This document shows, piece by piece, positions 1 through 14,814 of a stretch of 64,000 bases of DNA. The notes beneath the pieces were generated by a model, which was not told the origin of the DNA, did not search any database, and saw nothing but the letters and a program-made list of their open reading frames with translations. Where the stretch lies: the NCBI GenBank assembly GCA_009760855.2, contig WPIO01000002.1, forward strand, positions 1,953,501 to 2,017,500, read 5' to 3'. The stretch is from Cristatella mucedo. Its lineage: Eukaryota; Bryozoa; Phylactolaemata; Cristatellidae. Every line of letters begins with the position of its first letter. Position 1 is the first letter of the stretch. A program made the position numbers and the translations under genes.

Positions 1-478
1 AAGGATTTAAGGTTTGTACGAGGTATTTCTAGACTGTTGGATTCCGAAAAGCAAGTGGTACGATGCTTTGCCTGATGGGCTAGTATATCTGAAAGGTAGG
101 CTGGAGCCATAGAATGAAGAGACCTAAAAGTGAGCGACAAAACCTTGAAGTCAATCCGTTGCTTGACTGGTAGCCAGTGCAGGTCGGCGAGAAGTGGAGT
201 AATGTGGCAACTGCGACGCTCACGACAGACAAGCCTAGCTGCAGAGTTTTGCACCAGCTGCAATCGCCTGATCGCACATGCTGGTAGGCCTGTAAGCAGT
301 AAGTTGCAGAAGTCGAGACGAGATGTCACGAATGCATGGACCAACTTGGACGTGGTATCCTTATCTAAACAAGCCCTAATTTTAGCAATGTTATGAAGCT
401 GAAAATAGGCGGATTTGACTGTGGAGCTGATGTGGTCGTCTAACGAGAGGTCGCTTTGGAATATGACACCTAGATTTC
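1..478 (-). mobile_element. LINE 3-prime-part fragment (reverse)
   Basis: Read on the minus strand this is the last part of the reverse transcriptase ORF of the LINE seen complete at 41165-45182. Its sequence is near-identical to about 44322-44800, including the thumb and C-terminal region encoding LVQNSAARLVCR. It is cut at the window edge on one side and at about 478 on the other, so it is a truncated copy. It has no coding capacity of its own. Confidence 0.9.
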
Positions 479-534
479 GAGCTGAATACTCAGACGACGC
501 GAAGCCGCTGCTGTGGAGTCGAGAGGAAGTACTC

Positions 535-1060
535 GCTCGGCAGCGACGCGAGGCGCCCCAGTTGGACCGTATCTAGCGTAATCGGAACGAGCGTAAAAAA
601 CGTACCCCTTTTCTAAAGATGAATGCACTTCTTGGTCTGAACTGGATTGAAAATTTCACGCGAACCATCAATGGGCTAAGCAAGCAGCTCAGGCCAGGAG
701 CAGGGAGCCGACGACTAGTCAGTTCCGGGTTTCAAGCCGGGGTACTTTCCCTAGACGGGACCTTGCCAAGGGACTTCCGGGTAGCGACGGAGGGCTGGAC
801 ATGTCGGCGCTGAGCGCCAGTGGGCCGCTAGCCGTTTCGCCGCGCATCCGGCTTTGTCGGCTGCTTGAATGCATGCAAGCCAGCGGAACCTCTAGGGAAG
901 AGCTATTTATCGGTAGAGGGTGAGGTGAACGGAATTTTGCCCGTGGCACGACTGACGCCTGGCGGCCGCTGCTCCGAAGGGACGCCGGCGTCTCCACTCT
1001 GCGGCATGCTTGCCTCGGTTGCTTGCTGCCGGTACGTAACTCGGAGGGAGGCACGTTGCA
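535..1060 (+). repeat. Dispersed repeat shared with 41330-41490 and 45460-45720
   Basis: Two stretches recur elsewhere in the window. About 540-690 matches about 41345-41490, just upstream of the complete LINE ORF, including the run CGTACCCCTTT. About 800-1050 matches 45460-45720, just upstream of an older LINE body, including AGCTATTTAT followed by GGTAGAGGG. The likeliest reading is LINE 5-prime untranslated or promoter sequence left behind after loss of the body. An independent repeat is possible. No long ORF here is credible. Confidence 0.6.
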
Positions 1061-1133
1061 TACCTGATGCGAAAAACTTGGTGTTTCGAACTGATTTGTC
1101 AGTGCATCGAGAACCTATAGCCTTTTCGCTGCC

Positions 1134-1306
1134 AAAAAATCCTAGCTGATTAAACAGCCTCTTTTTGTATAGCGACAGAGGAGCCTTTACGGCTATCACC
1201 ACCGCTTGCAGTGGCGATACAGAATCGCCCACCGCAGGAATCGAACCCACGACCTCGCGACCGAGGTCGTGAAAGCAACCGCCTTACCTAGTGTGCCATC
1301 ACGGCT
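1134..1306 (-). mobile_element. tRNA-derived SINE, family 1 (reverse)
   Basis: On the minus strand it begins GCCGTGATGGC, a tRNA-like A-box region. About 50 nt further comes GGGTTCGATTCC, a canonical RNA polymerase III B box, followed by a tRNA-unrelated body. A near-identical copy lies at 24991-25163 and a 5-prime-truncated one at 2745-2943. The first half resembles a tRNA, but the rest and the multiple copies make it a SINE and not a tRNA gene. Confidence 0.85.
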
Positions 1307-1559
1307 CACCGAAGTAGTAGCACCTAACGATAAGTGCAGGCGAGATGCAGATCCGAGTGTTGCACAGCCTGTCCGAAAAGTGTGTATTGCTTTACTCGCG
1401 AGCGGATTTGTTAACCAGCCATATTCAGCCACATTCATCACCAGCTGCAGTGGCATAATGCAATGCCTTATTCCTTGGTAGCCGGGCCAAAGCGGAGCCG
1501 CAATAACCCAACCGAGACGAATCCAGGCAGCGCGTTCGACTTTTTGCACACCAGCGCGG

Positions 1560-2479
1560 TAGACAGTCCCTTATTTTAGATAGGGATCGGACGCGATGGC
1601 AGCCATGCTAACAGCGGACAAAAGTGAGCGCGCGGCGCCTTCAATCGGTCTTTTGTTATTAGTTAGCCAACCCGGCGTGGTGCCGTCCTATCTCTCCGAT
1701 CGCTGCCGCAAGCTTCCGCTGAGCCAGGCACGCTAAGCCGCCGCCGTCGGCGGGGGCCAAGCGAGCGGAGGTGGAGACGCGCCGGAGGAGTACCGGAAGT
1801 ACGAGAACCTCTCGCGCCAGGCGCTCGCTGGCCGCCGCCGCCTCTGGCTCTGGAGCGGCTTCGCGGTTCCGATTACGCCGCCGCCGGAATTGGCGACGAC
1901 TGCGTCGTCAAACTCGGAGGCGCGAAACTGAAGCACGAGCTCGCGAAACTGAAGCACGGCCGGAAGTCAGGGTCCACCTCTCAGCGATACCGAACGCTTC
2001 GGTAACCTGCGTGTCGTGAAGTACTGACGCGACGCAAGCCTGACGCGGCGACTGAGATTGCTTGGAGATCTCCCGGATATCAGGTGCTGCTGTCTTTTAG
2101 AAGTAGACTCTGAGATAATCGCTTAGCAGTACATTCACCAGCAGCATTCGAACCCGGATGCTCGTGCAAACGCCCACGTATGCAAGTGATCGGAAATGTC
2201 GACGACTTCCGCCTACGCTCTCTGCTACAGACCGTAGTCGCCGATCGTAAATAGTACTGATTACATACCCACAGTGAGGTTTTCGGCGAGACTTGACCTA
2301 GTTCTTGACCGGGCGAAGGAGGAATCGGCCGGAAGTTTGGCGTCTCGCAGCAGGTTTTTGCCCTAGCAGCTCAGTTGCCTTTGCGATATATCCGCACAAT
2401 TTACCGGTAACTACCGAGAATTTGCAAATGGACAAAGATCATCCGCACGAACCTCAAATCCACCCATCTTCGTTTATAC
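1560..2479. other. Unassigned GC-rich stretch
   Basis: No recognisable gene. Around 1734-1960 the sequence is very GC-rich with CCGCCG runs, giving long but low-complexity Arg- or Ala-rich frames in several phases. I see no domain, SINE or LINE similarity. Confidence 0.5.
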
Positions 2480-2744
2480 CTCAAATCGTGTGGAGACCGT
2501 GCCTTTAGTGCGTATGTTCCCATAGCCGGGAACTCACTTCCTACTTGCGTCAAGACATCCTCTGGAGTGACCACATTTAAGAAGAAACTAAAGCGCACCT
2601 GTTTAGCACAGCATTTAGTTGGACTTAGATTGGACTGCTTGATTCGTCTTTTTTGTGCTTATGCTTGCTGACACCGCGCATGCTGCCACTAACCATGTAA
2701 TGATTATCCAGATGTGCTCCTTACAGCGTTACGCTCTCAGGAAG
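2480..2744 (+). mobile_element. LINE 3-prime fragment
   Basis: It matches the end of the LINE ORF and 3-prime UTR (compare 44780-45010), with GGAGACCGTGCCTTTAG and the GCATGCTGCCACTAACCAT motif. It is truncated at both ends and followed directly by a SINE. Confidence 0.8.
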
Positions 2745-2943
2745 TTGCCAGGGTCTCAACCCTTGGAAACTGTTGCGAGGTCGTGGGTGGTTCGAATCCT
2801 GCAATGGGCGATTCTTTGTCTACACTGCAAGCGGTAGTGATAGCCGTAAAGGCTTTTCAGTCGCTATACAAAAGAGGCTGTTGAATCAGCTAGTATTTTA
2901 CTTTTACTCTTAGGGTGCTATACAAATGTACTATTATTATTAT
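2745..2943 (+). mobile_element. tRNA-derived SINE, family 1 (5-prime truncated)
   Basis: It contains the B-box-like GTGGTTCGAATCC and the family-1 body (AAGCGGTAGTGATAGCCGTA). Unlike the other two copies it keeps the 3-prime tail, GGGTGCTATACAAATGTA followed by ATT repeats. That tail matches the LINE 3-prime end at about 48770-48800, which points to LINE-driven retrotransposition. Confidence 0.8.
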
Positions 2944-4507
2944 GATAAAAATTGTTAGAGGAAGCATGCACAGGGTACACATCCAGATGATCGACCGATA
3001 CAGAACAAATTTCTTACTGCACACAAGGTACACCAAGGCTGGGCTCCTTCATACCTAGCTGAATTGCTAAACCAGTTTCAGCCTCCTCCTCAATGGACAA
3101 TTAATTAACTCTTCCATCCCTACGCATAAAAATCGTTGGCTACAGAAGCTTTTTCTCTGCAGGTGACTTGGACTAGACTGAGTGTTCACTTGGGCTTGGA
3201 CCGAGACTGTGCTCACTTCAACAAATCTTACGCAACGACATCTACTGTCATGCTGCCCACTTTGGAGAATCTTCTCCAGACGTCCTGCACTTCTATTTCC
3301 ATGCCATTCACTTGCTTAACTGCCCTCCTGACTCAGCTATGCTTCTCACCAGCTCGTTGTTTCGTGAGATGAAGGTTGTTTGCTTCCGTGTGTCCACCGA
3401 AAGCCGCCCAGGCTTTAAGTGCACTATAGGAAACTGTCCTGCATCCGCGTGGTCGTGTGCCTTTGTGGAGTTTGGGCTGAGAGACATGACATAAAATGTA
3501 AACGTCATAATAAAAGTATTAATTATAATAATTATAAGTCTCTTGTATAGCCCACAAGAACCAAATCTCTATCATGGTGCGTTATGTAGTTCGTATGTAC
3601 GTATGTATGTATGTATTGTATGCAGGCTCCTCTGATAAGCCACAGGTGAGCGGTTAGAAGCACCACCGAGAGGGGTCGGTGCACAGCTGTAGTCCGCCTG
3701 TGATGTGGCATGGCCAGAGGCTGGCTCTGTCCTCCCACCAACTCACCGGATGAATTGTGGTTGGGAGGGAGTGGGGAGGAGGGAACGCGAATCTGAGAGA
3801 GGGAGTCGAGTGGGAGAAGTGGCCGAAGGGAGCCGTGCGCTCTTCGGCTCCGTGCGTTGGTAATAAACTGTCGGTGTTGGGCATCGGCTGGCTCTCTGCT
3901 GTGCGAACGAACGACACTTTACAAATCATTTTAAAGGACCAATATGAACGATTAGTGATAGGCACCGTATCATGCGTAGACAAGCAAACAAATAGATAAG
4001 TATCAGGCGATACAGATCTGGGCTTTTTGACATCTGGGCGTAGGCTGCTGTTCCTAGCAGGTTGCTGTAGCTGCAGGAAATCGATGTAATGTAACGTAAT
4101 GTAACGCATCCCCGTCTGTAACTCCGCAAAGCCATAAAGACTAGGTGGAACTTCTTGGACGTAGCAGTGGCTTGGTCAAATTGCGGTTTGAACGAAGGAA
4201 AAAGTCTTACTGATTTGTCCACTATTTCGGATGCCAATGAAGCATTTAAGGGTATGAGGCCGTACAAAACATTGGGCATTTTGAGGCTACGCTGATTTCT
4301 GCATCGAACGCTTCCCGTGTGGAGCCGAAGGGGTTTTACCATGCTACTAGTAAACCCCGAATTACAGTTATCAAACTGTCTGTGGGCTAGAAAGTTAATT
4401 CAGTAACTTGGGGATTTACTTCGAAACGTTAGTCCAGGTGTAGACGTGTCACCAGTGGTTATTGAACACTGCACTCAGCACATTTCCGAAACAGCAGAGG
4501 CAAACTC
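2944..4507. other. Unassigned stretch
   Basis: No supported gene. Frames at 3136-3372 and 3312-3494 (+) and 3926-4342 (-) are open but show no domain that I recognise. A short GTAT-type microsatellite lies at about 3590-3622, and a small direct repeat (GTAATGTAAC) at 4085-4107. Confidence 0.4.
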
Positions 4508-4855
4508 TACTACAACCGTATTTTTACGAATGTAAGTCACACCCAAGTATAGGTAGCACCATAAATTTAAGGAGACAATTTTTTGAATGTTATAATAATA
4601 CGTTTCTAGTGTATATATAGCTCATTTTGTATTGACATAAGTTTGGTCCAATCATCACAGCTAGTAAGAAACTCGTCGTCAGTATCACTGCTAACATCTT
4701 CATAGTCTTCTGCAACATTTTCAACGTCTGAGTCGTCACTTTCACTGTATGCAGCAACTTACACCGACTTGCAGTGTATAAGTCGCACGTTTAGGTTGTT
4801 ATTCAAAAAATAATTGGAAGCAAGTGCGACATATACTCATAAAAATACGATGCAG
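4508..4855 (-). mobile_element. Inverted-repeat remnant, pogo/Tigger-like
   Basis: About 27-nt ends are inverted copies of each other: CGTATTTTTACGAATGTAAG at about 4509, and the same in reverse complement at about 4830-4855 with a few differences. Between them the minus strand encodes a short acidic stretch with SESDDSDVENV (about 4700-4755), reminiscent of the acidic C-terminus of pogo/Tigger-type transposases. No target-site duplication was found. It could be a MITE or a deleted copy. Confidence 0.45.
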
Positions 4856-5454
4856 TAGGAAGCTCGACCAGACACGGCGATCTCTGCAAGTAGCTCAGAA
4901 GTGAGGTTATCGTCTATTTAAAAGTCCCACAATCGGTTGAGCATGCTCGCATCATTATTCGAAGACAATAGACCACATCTTTTATTTAAAAAATGGACAC
5001 TATATTATTTGACAGAAGAAATTGGATTCATGAAAGCATCTTTCCTGGTCACTGCAAGAATGTTGTAGTTGTGGTAATTTTGGTTTGTCAGAGTTCTTAG
5101 CAATTATGGGTCGTTCCGTATACTATATAAAGCGAGACATGGTCATTAAGAGCTTTGTGCAGTGTGTTAATGAAGTCTTTCAGCACTAGCATAAGCCCGT
5201 GAAAAATCGTGGGAGAATTCAATGTTGCATTACAATGACGGCCTGAGTGTTCACTGACCCGGTCTAGACGGTGATCCGTGCCGACCGTCGGACAAGGGCT
5301 CCGTACTACGACCTCGGTCATGAAGTGCTCGAATCGTACCTACAGTTTCGTTCTGAGTTGACTGCGTCATAAGTGGGGCGTTTGCTGAGCTTTTGATAGC
5401 ACACACCAAGCTTCCTGGGAATAGTACCACCAGCTTTCCTAAATCAACTCGTTT

Positions 5455-5770
5455 TCTTGCACCTCCAACGAATCTCAAATCATTTGGAGACCGTGCCTTT
5501 AGTTCGTATGCTCCCACAGCCTGAAACTCACTCTCGAGTGACGTCACATCCCCTGACTTGACGACATTCAAAAAGATGCTGAAACGCACCTATTTATCGC
5601 GGGATTTAGTGGGTTCATGTGATTCGCCCTTTGCGTGATTATGCATGCTGACACAGTGCATTCTGCCACTAGCCATATTTTCATGCTGACTTTGTGCATG
5701 TCACATCTAACTGTGTTATGCTTGCTGACATTATGCATGCTGCCACTAACCATCTTATCATGCTTAACGT
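5455..5770 (+). mobile_element. LINE 3-prime fragment
   Basis: It matches the LINE C-terminal coding region and 3-prime UTR (GGAGACCGTGCCTTTAGTTC, and GCATGCTGCCACTAACCAT near the end). It has diverged from the complete copy. The UTR motif occurs twice, suggesting a small internal duplication. Confidence 0.75.
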
Positions 5771-6957
5771 GCCAACCCTAGATCATGAGAAACTGAGTAA
5801 CTTTCTCGTCAAATCATTCTACTGCCATTCTTCTCCAAGGCAGGTGAACGAGTGGTAACATAGCAGCTAAGCGAGCAAATCCGGACGCATCGCTTACCAT
5901 TCTACCGAAGATGCTCTGCAATAGCTTAACATCGACCCTCTAAACAGTGCTAGTTAGGGTAGGACCTATTCGCTCATTCTCGTAGTTCTCTCGGCAGCAT
6001 TTGAAGAAATCGACCACCGGAAGACCTCGTGGAGAGCCTCTCGACACGCCTAGGTGTCGCTAGCCGGGTGCTAATTCCCTCAGAGTAAGGCACCAGCCAT
6101 TTCCGACCTATGTCGAGGGTTTGAGTCATGCAATAGGCCTATTCGCCTAATGCAAGAGGTAGTGGCAGCCGCCCCGTGGTTCTTCTGCCGCCACACTGTT
6201 AAGAGCACAGATGTAAATGGGTGCTCGTCATTTGAGGTCCTAAAAATATTTGCTGCCTCAGGGTTCCGTCATAGGCCAGCTTCTTTATGTTACCCATACT
6301 CCTTATCAGGTCATTTCAGGGCCAAACACAGTGTTGGCTTTCATTGATGTGGCCACGGCACTCAATTCTAGCTTTATTTTTTTACCCTTTGGCATCCCAC
6401 TAAATTAATTCACTGTAGCCTGCATCGACGACATTCGCACTTGGTCGGCGCCAAACTTCTTGATCCTTAACAATCATAAGACTAAACTAATTGGAAAGTC
6501 TGGCGTCAACATAAAGTAGGAAGACCAAACCTTTAGATCGTTTCATCTAGCATCACTCGCGACACGCCTGACCTTAAGCTTCGCCTTTTCGTGGCGCTTG
6601 AAAACGCTTTGCAATTGGAGCGACATATTTGTAATTGGAGGGCCTCCACTACGAAGTCGGACTACGTTTAGCTGAGGAACATCGGCAAAATGAAGGTGTG
6701 CTTAGATTACAGTCAGGTGTGCTTAGATTAGAATACGACAGCAAAACTAGTTATCGTGTTAGCGACATCGCCCCAACAGTACTGTTATTTCCTTGATTCA
6801 AGACTCCTGGCCCGTCCTCCTAACCTAAATTGTCTGCAAATTTTGGAGAACTTTGTTGCTTGTCTGGTATGTCGTCGACGGTGTAGCTTCTACACCAGCC
6901 CACTTCCGTCTGAATTTCACTGTCTGTCGATTAAGCATCGCGTCATCGACTAAAGAT
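5771..6957. other. Unassigned stretch
   Basis: Nothing recognisable as a gene. There is a short local duplication (GGTGTGCTTAGATTA) at about 6695-6730. Short frames in all phases look random. Confidence 0.4.
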
Positions 6958-6999
6958 TCTCTCTCTCTCTCTCCCTCTCTCACTCTCTCTTTCTCTCTA

Positions 7000-7090
<91 letters not shown>

Positions 7091-7100
7091 CTCTCTCTCT
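6958..7100. repeat. CT microsatellite
   Basis: About 140 bp of CT dinucleotide repeat with a few interruptions. It produces a spurious Ser-Leu frame on one strand and an Arg-Glu frame on the other. Confidence 0.97.
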
Positions 7101-7414
7101 TGCTTACAGGCGGCCACTTCACTCGCTTTCACCCGTTTATCCGACCACCACAGTCTCCCAGAATACTTTCGCATCACCAGCTCCTCAGCTTCTCGAGGTC
7201 TCGCTAGATGTAGCTCTAAATTGAAATGTACCGTCTATCGGGCTTTCAGTACACACACATTCTGAAGCGTGCTTCCGGCTTCTGTCAAAAACCTATAGTG
7301 ATGTGAAAGATGAGACATTTGTGTAGCATTGTCAGAGAACTGAGACTTTTTCTCCGTACTTCACGTATGCTGTTAACAAAGCATGTAAATATGGTCAGTG
7401 ATAACGTGCAAAGC

Positions 7415-7745
7415 GTCAGCACGAATGAGCGCACCAAGACTATTTACTAGAACTCAGCAAATGGGGTGTGGAACAAGTGCATGTTTAGCTTGTTTTTAAA
7501 TGTCTTCACAGTCCGGGCATGTCACTTCAGTCGGGAGTGGGTTCCAAGTTTTGGGAGCATTCGAACGGAAGGTACGGTTTCTCGAGGATGGATCGAGTCT
7601 AAACGACTTGAATCAAAAGAGCGGGTGGTAGGATGCCCGGTGTGATTGGGAAGTAGTTCGGATAGGTAGGCTGGAGCAAGAGAATGACTAGACCTAGCTC
7701 TACGATAGTCGCAGTTAGCTCCTCTTGAGCGCACTAGTTCACTTA
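7415..7745 (-). mobile_element. Divergent LINE fragment (reverse)
   Basis: On the minus strand it encodes SLAPAYLSELLP and a following TTRS motif, equivalent to the C-terminal region of the window's LINE (about 44690-44760) but clearly divergent. It is probably an older copy or a related subfamily. Confidence 0.7.
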
Positions 7746-9238
7746 TATTTTGATTAGCTTTGGCAAGGACTAGCCTCGACTCGCGTGCAGTATTTGTGGG
7801 TAAGTCTGTAGTTGCGGAACTGCGAGACCAGCTTTAACAATATCCTGCAGCGCGAGCGCCACTTGTATACTGCTCGTAAACTCCCCGATCGCTGACCGGG
7901 TAAAGAGCTACCCTAGATTGTGATACCTGCGCTTCTTAATCATGGCAATTCCGGAAAGAGACCTCAAATTTCGTAACTTAAAACTAAAATGTCATTCCGG
8001 AATAGAGTTTTGACGTTCATGTTACGAACTGGTGGGCCCGCCGATTCCAAATTAAGGCAGTTCCGGCTAGCGTCCCGTTGCCATATTTTAGTTATTCCCC
8101 ACATTATCGTGAATGAACAGGAAGCCGAATAGCCGTAGCTTTGCTTATTCGGAGAAATATCAAAATAAGTCGCATGAATATTCGGATATATACAAAGACA
8201 TTAACAATGGGCGTGAGCTGTTTAAAAACCCGTACTTAAATACTAGTTAATGCCATTTCCTGTCTGCATCCTAACTGAAAATTCGTCGGGTCCTGCAGTT
8301 CCGTCACTCAAAGAAGAATTTCACAGCTATGGCATCTGAAGTAGCGGCTGCGAACGTACGCTTTCAGTTCCCCCCGTAAAGAAGAATTTGACAGCTGAGC
8401 CATTCGAAGTAGCGGATGCGAGAGCGCTCTTGCCGCTCCTGAGGTACATACAGTCCTTCGCCAAAGGAGCAGCAGCGCAAGTAAGAGTTCCAAGTCCTTA
8501 CTGATGCCGTGCCAGGTACTGGTGAAGGTAGCGCCTCGAAGCACAGGCAACGAGTGGTACGTGCTGCGTCAATATACGCAGGTACGGTAGCGGAGCGCTG
8601 CAGCAGTCGAGTGAGCTCGTGCCGTCATTGCAAATCCACGTCCTTCGTGTAGACGGGCTGCTCCTGCCTTAGTTCTTGCATTGGGTATCTCCTGCGGGAG
8701 GCCCGAATGGAGGAGAATAGGGTCAGTGCGCGTTTGCAGCATTTCCCGGCTCGTTTGGAGCCGTCCAGCACTCGGTCCTTGAAGTGCTGTGGCAGAGCAT
8801 TCTAACCATTTTGTCATCCGGCTGACTACAACCCGGTCGGTCAGTGAGCTTCACGACTTCTCGATGACTCTAGACCCATTTGCTGAGATCGAGACCAGGC
8901 TGCTATCGACTATAAGTGCATGTGAATATCACAAATCTAGTTTAATGCTCTCCCAACAGCATTTATGCAAAAGCAGGCGGAATGCCGATGCTGGCTTACC
9001 ACAACGGCTATTTCCGAAGGCGTGCACAGCGCTACCCACCGCAGCCGATCTCCCCTCCTCTGCCGGCGTTCCAATGCGCCCCCAGCCACAATTCATCCTT
9101 GAGGGTAAGCGGGAGGATAAAGCCGGCCGGTGGCCAAACCACAGCCACCAGACCACAGCTGGGCGCCCATCCCTAGACCACATCCACCAGCTGTTCGACC
9201 CTGGGTTGGTGGAGGGCAGTACCAGTCTGCCTGGGGTT
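7746..9238. other. Unassigned stretch with a 69-bp duplication
   Basis: No recognisable gene. AAAGAAGAATTTCACAGCT at about 8310 recurs with about 90% identity at about 8379, giving a degenerate direct repeat of period about 69 bp. The 161-codon frame at 8789-9274 (+) shows no domain. Confidence 0.4.
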
Positions 9239-9649
9239 CGGCGACTTACCGAAATCCACCGAGATCCACTCTAAATAGGCTACCGATAACTAGACTTAAT
9301 CAGTGCCGAGCCCAAATTTTTTGCTGATATTGTAGCTATGCGAACACGCATTTATGCAAATGAGCTTGCAATCGGCCACAATCCACTCAAATCCACCGCA
9401 ATCCATTCTAGTTCCCGCAAATTCATCACAAATCAGTTGCCCACAGCTTCAACAAGTTTTGAATATCAAACTACGCTACACGCACAATGTACCCTGAAAA
9501 CACGTCACCGGCCCTCTACGGCCGGTGACACGTTTTCCCAGCTAACCACAAGGTCTCCTTCACCTGGTACGATCGCTTGACTCATTCCCCTAGTCTCGCA
9601 ACTTGAGTTGAGGTTGTACACTTACAATGGATGGATTTCCGTATTTTCC

Positions 9650-12310
<2,661 letters not shown>

Positions 12311-12660
12311 TTATTCAGTGGACCTCGTGAGAACGCGTGAGCGGAATCTCGCGAAATTTTCTGGGTACATTGTACGTGTAGCGTAGTTTGATATTCCAAA
12401 CTTTATGGAGTTGTGGGCAGCTGATTTGTGGATTTGACGGGAACTAGAATGAATTTCGGTGGATTGAGGTACAGGCGTCCGGTGTCAAAGCTCATTTGCA
12501 TAAGTGTGCATGCAGCGACATGAAATTTAGTGTACAGATTAATTCAAACGTATGCTGTAATGTCATCGCAAAATTTGTGCTCAGCACTGCTTACGTCTGA
12601 TCGCTGTCAGCCTAATTAGTGGATTGTGGTGGATTTCGCTAATTCGTCGAACTCGCCGGC

Positions 12661-13732
12661 GAGCCCAGAGATCCAGGATCGTGCACATACATAAAAGCAC
12701 AAACCGCAACAAAATTGACTTTTACAGCTGCATGACCATAACAGACGACACACTATCTTTCCTACCTTGAGGTCAATAAAAGTCAGTGAGAGTAGTAAAG
12801 CCGCTGCCGCTCGTTCCTCGATTTAAAGCCATTTGCAGACTCTTGGACGCACACTTTTGAATGTCTTTCGTTGAGGGTCATAATCAGCAAGCTCGCAATG
12901 GTGGCAGGTTTGTGCCAACGAATTGGCCTCACCGATGGATAAAAGAGTTCGCTCAAATCGGGTGCTGCTCTTTTGAATGGATGTTCTGGGAGAATTCGAG
13001 CTCGTACTTAGCGAACAGCCGGTGGCTGCTCTGAGCGCATGCAGGGGTCGAGTTCTCCTACCGATGCGTAGCTCGAGTCTACTGGCTTAATGCGGCGAGC
13101 TATGAGCTTAGACGCAATGGCTCGACGACTCAGGTAACGGACAGTGCCCGGTGGACGATGCCCACTGAGAGCGGTCGCCGGAGCGACGCCAGGCAAATGA
13201 CGTCGACGGTGGGAGCAGCGAAATCTCCGCCTCTCTTCCTCCCCATTGGTGGCGAAGCCTTAAATGGCCGGGGCGATTGCCAACGAATCGTGTGCGCTTC
13301 CGGTGGCCAGCCGGGGGTACGCCGGTCAAGTTTTTTGACAAACAAGTTGATTCGAGAGCTATGTCAAAACGTACGTGAAGCTCTTCCAGCAGGCTAGCAA
13401 CCCCCTATATATTTACCTGCCAAAAGCATAAAACTGTCAGAAACTAGATCAAGCATTTCCGTGGTAGGCCCAGCCGGGGCTCTAGTAGGGGCTCGGCAGG
13501 TGCGGCCGCGTAGACCTGAAGAGAACGGTGAACGGCGCCTCGAACGCGTGCGGTGGTAGCTATGACGGCTATATTGTGCTGCACAGGCAGGCGACACGCG
13601 GGCGAGCGTACATGCAACAGTTGTAGCCGTCATGGATACTGCTCCTGAGCTCGAGGCATGGAGAGAGGATGAGGAGGGAGAATGAGAGGGGATTGATGAC
13701 AGGGATTGAGGGAGAGGGAATGGTAGAGAAGA
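12661..13732. other. Unassigned stretch
   Basis: No recognisable gene. Overlapping frames on both strands at about 13008-13400 show no domain. No transposon similarity is visible by eye. Confidence 0.4.
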
Positions 13733-13742
13733 GAGAGAGGAG

Positions 13743-13834
<92 letters not shown>
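13733..13834. repeat. GA microsatellite
   Basis: About 100 bp of GA dinucleotide repeat with AGAGAAGAG interruptions. Confidence 0.97.
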
Positions 13835-13836
<2 letters not shown>

Positions 13837-14173
13837 TGCAGGCGGGCCTATGCGCATGTGGCCCGCCCGTCAGGCAGGCGTTGCGTCAGTTGGGGGGGGG
13901 GTAGAGCCATGCGATGTAACCCGTGACGTCATGGAAAGGCCTAGCTCTTACGCTACCAGAACGTTCGGCTGCTAGTGGCTCAAGCGAATTCAGTTCAGCG
14001 GCGCACCGCAGGGTTATCGGCAGAGCGTTCATACACTCCGAGCTCTCTGTATTGTGGCAGCAACCCACAGACTTCGAAGACGTCGCAGCCTCAAGCGATC
14101 AACAGCTAAGTGTAGCTTACTGTGCAGCAGCAGGTTGGCCGTTCACGTGTCCTTGTAATTTAGCAGGCTTGGC

Positions 14174-14258
14174 GTTACGTGGGGGGCTATGATTGAGGGA
14201 CCGTGATCAGCGATGTTATGTGGGGGGGGGGCTATGATTGAGGGACCGTGATCAGCGA
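14174..14258 (+). repeat. Short tandem duplication (41-45 bp)
   Basis: GGCTATGATTGAGGGACCGT and its surroundings occur twice in direct orientation, starting at about 14174 and 14215. The copies differ mainly in G-tract length. Confidence 0.9.
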
Positions 14259-14535
14259 GAATCAAATGCGCCGCTTCAGGCCGCCGTGAGTACGTCGCAC
14301 GCCTAGTCCACCGGTAAAGGGCTCGAGTCTGGATATGGGGTGGGTAACAGACCCAACGTGTCTCTAGCGTGCACGAAGTGTATACGGTTCGGGGAGAGAT
14401 TTTAAACATACATTGTGGAAGCTGAGTAGCATGCTACTAACGTCCCCCCGAAGAAACTGCAGCCGCTAGTCCCCGTTGGAGGCCGACTTTGCTATCGGCT
14501 ATGCAATAGCCGCCTGAGTTACCGAGGCGCGATAT

Positions 14536-14540
14536 AGGCG
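14536..14540. repeat. Target-site duplication AGGCG (left)
   Basis: AGGCG lies immediately outside the left inverted repeat, with an identical AGGCG at 35388-35392 outside the right one. It is five bases long, whereas Polintons usually make six. Confidence 0.85.
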
Positions 14541-14814
14541 TGATGATGTGTTTTTACCCTATACGACACTTTTATTTTATCAACTCGCATCTTTTTCCCT
14601 TTTACAACATTTTTACTTTTTCAACTCGTTCTCGTTAACACTCGAACTCGTTTCAAAGCTAAAAACGTAAAATAAAAAAAGCGCTCATTTCAAAAATAAA
14701 AATATCGTATAGTGAAAAAACAAATCATCACAATGAGCTCTCGTTGGCACTCGAAGTCGTTTAAGTATTGTAAAACCAGGATATCTGTTTCAAATATTTG
14801 TATATTATAGTAAA
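14541..14814 (+). repeat. Left terminal inverted repeat of the viral element
   Basis: It starts TGATGATGTGTTTTTACCC and matches the reverse complement of 35112-35387 at roughly 85-90% identity, ending near TATTATAGTAAA. The terminus recurs inverted inside the repeat at 14705-14730 (23 of 26 bases), so each end could form a hairpin of about 190 bp. Confidence 0.95.

Noticed and set aside
6853-7224. 123-codon Ser/Leu-rich frame, and similar frames at 13630-13926 and 61977-62255
   Set aside because: These are translations of CT or GA microsatellites. No flanking domain supports coding.
8789-9274. 161-codon plus-strand frame as a host gene
   Set aside because: Composition looks random, overlapping frames of similar length exist on both strands, and it runs into the arm of the foldback-like element.
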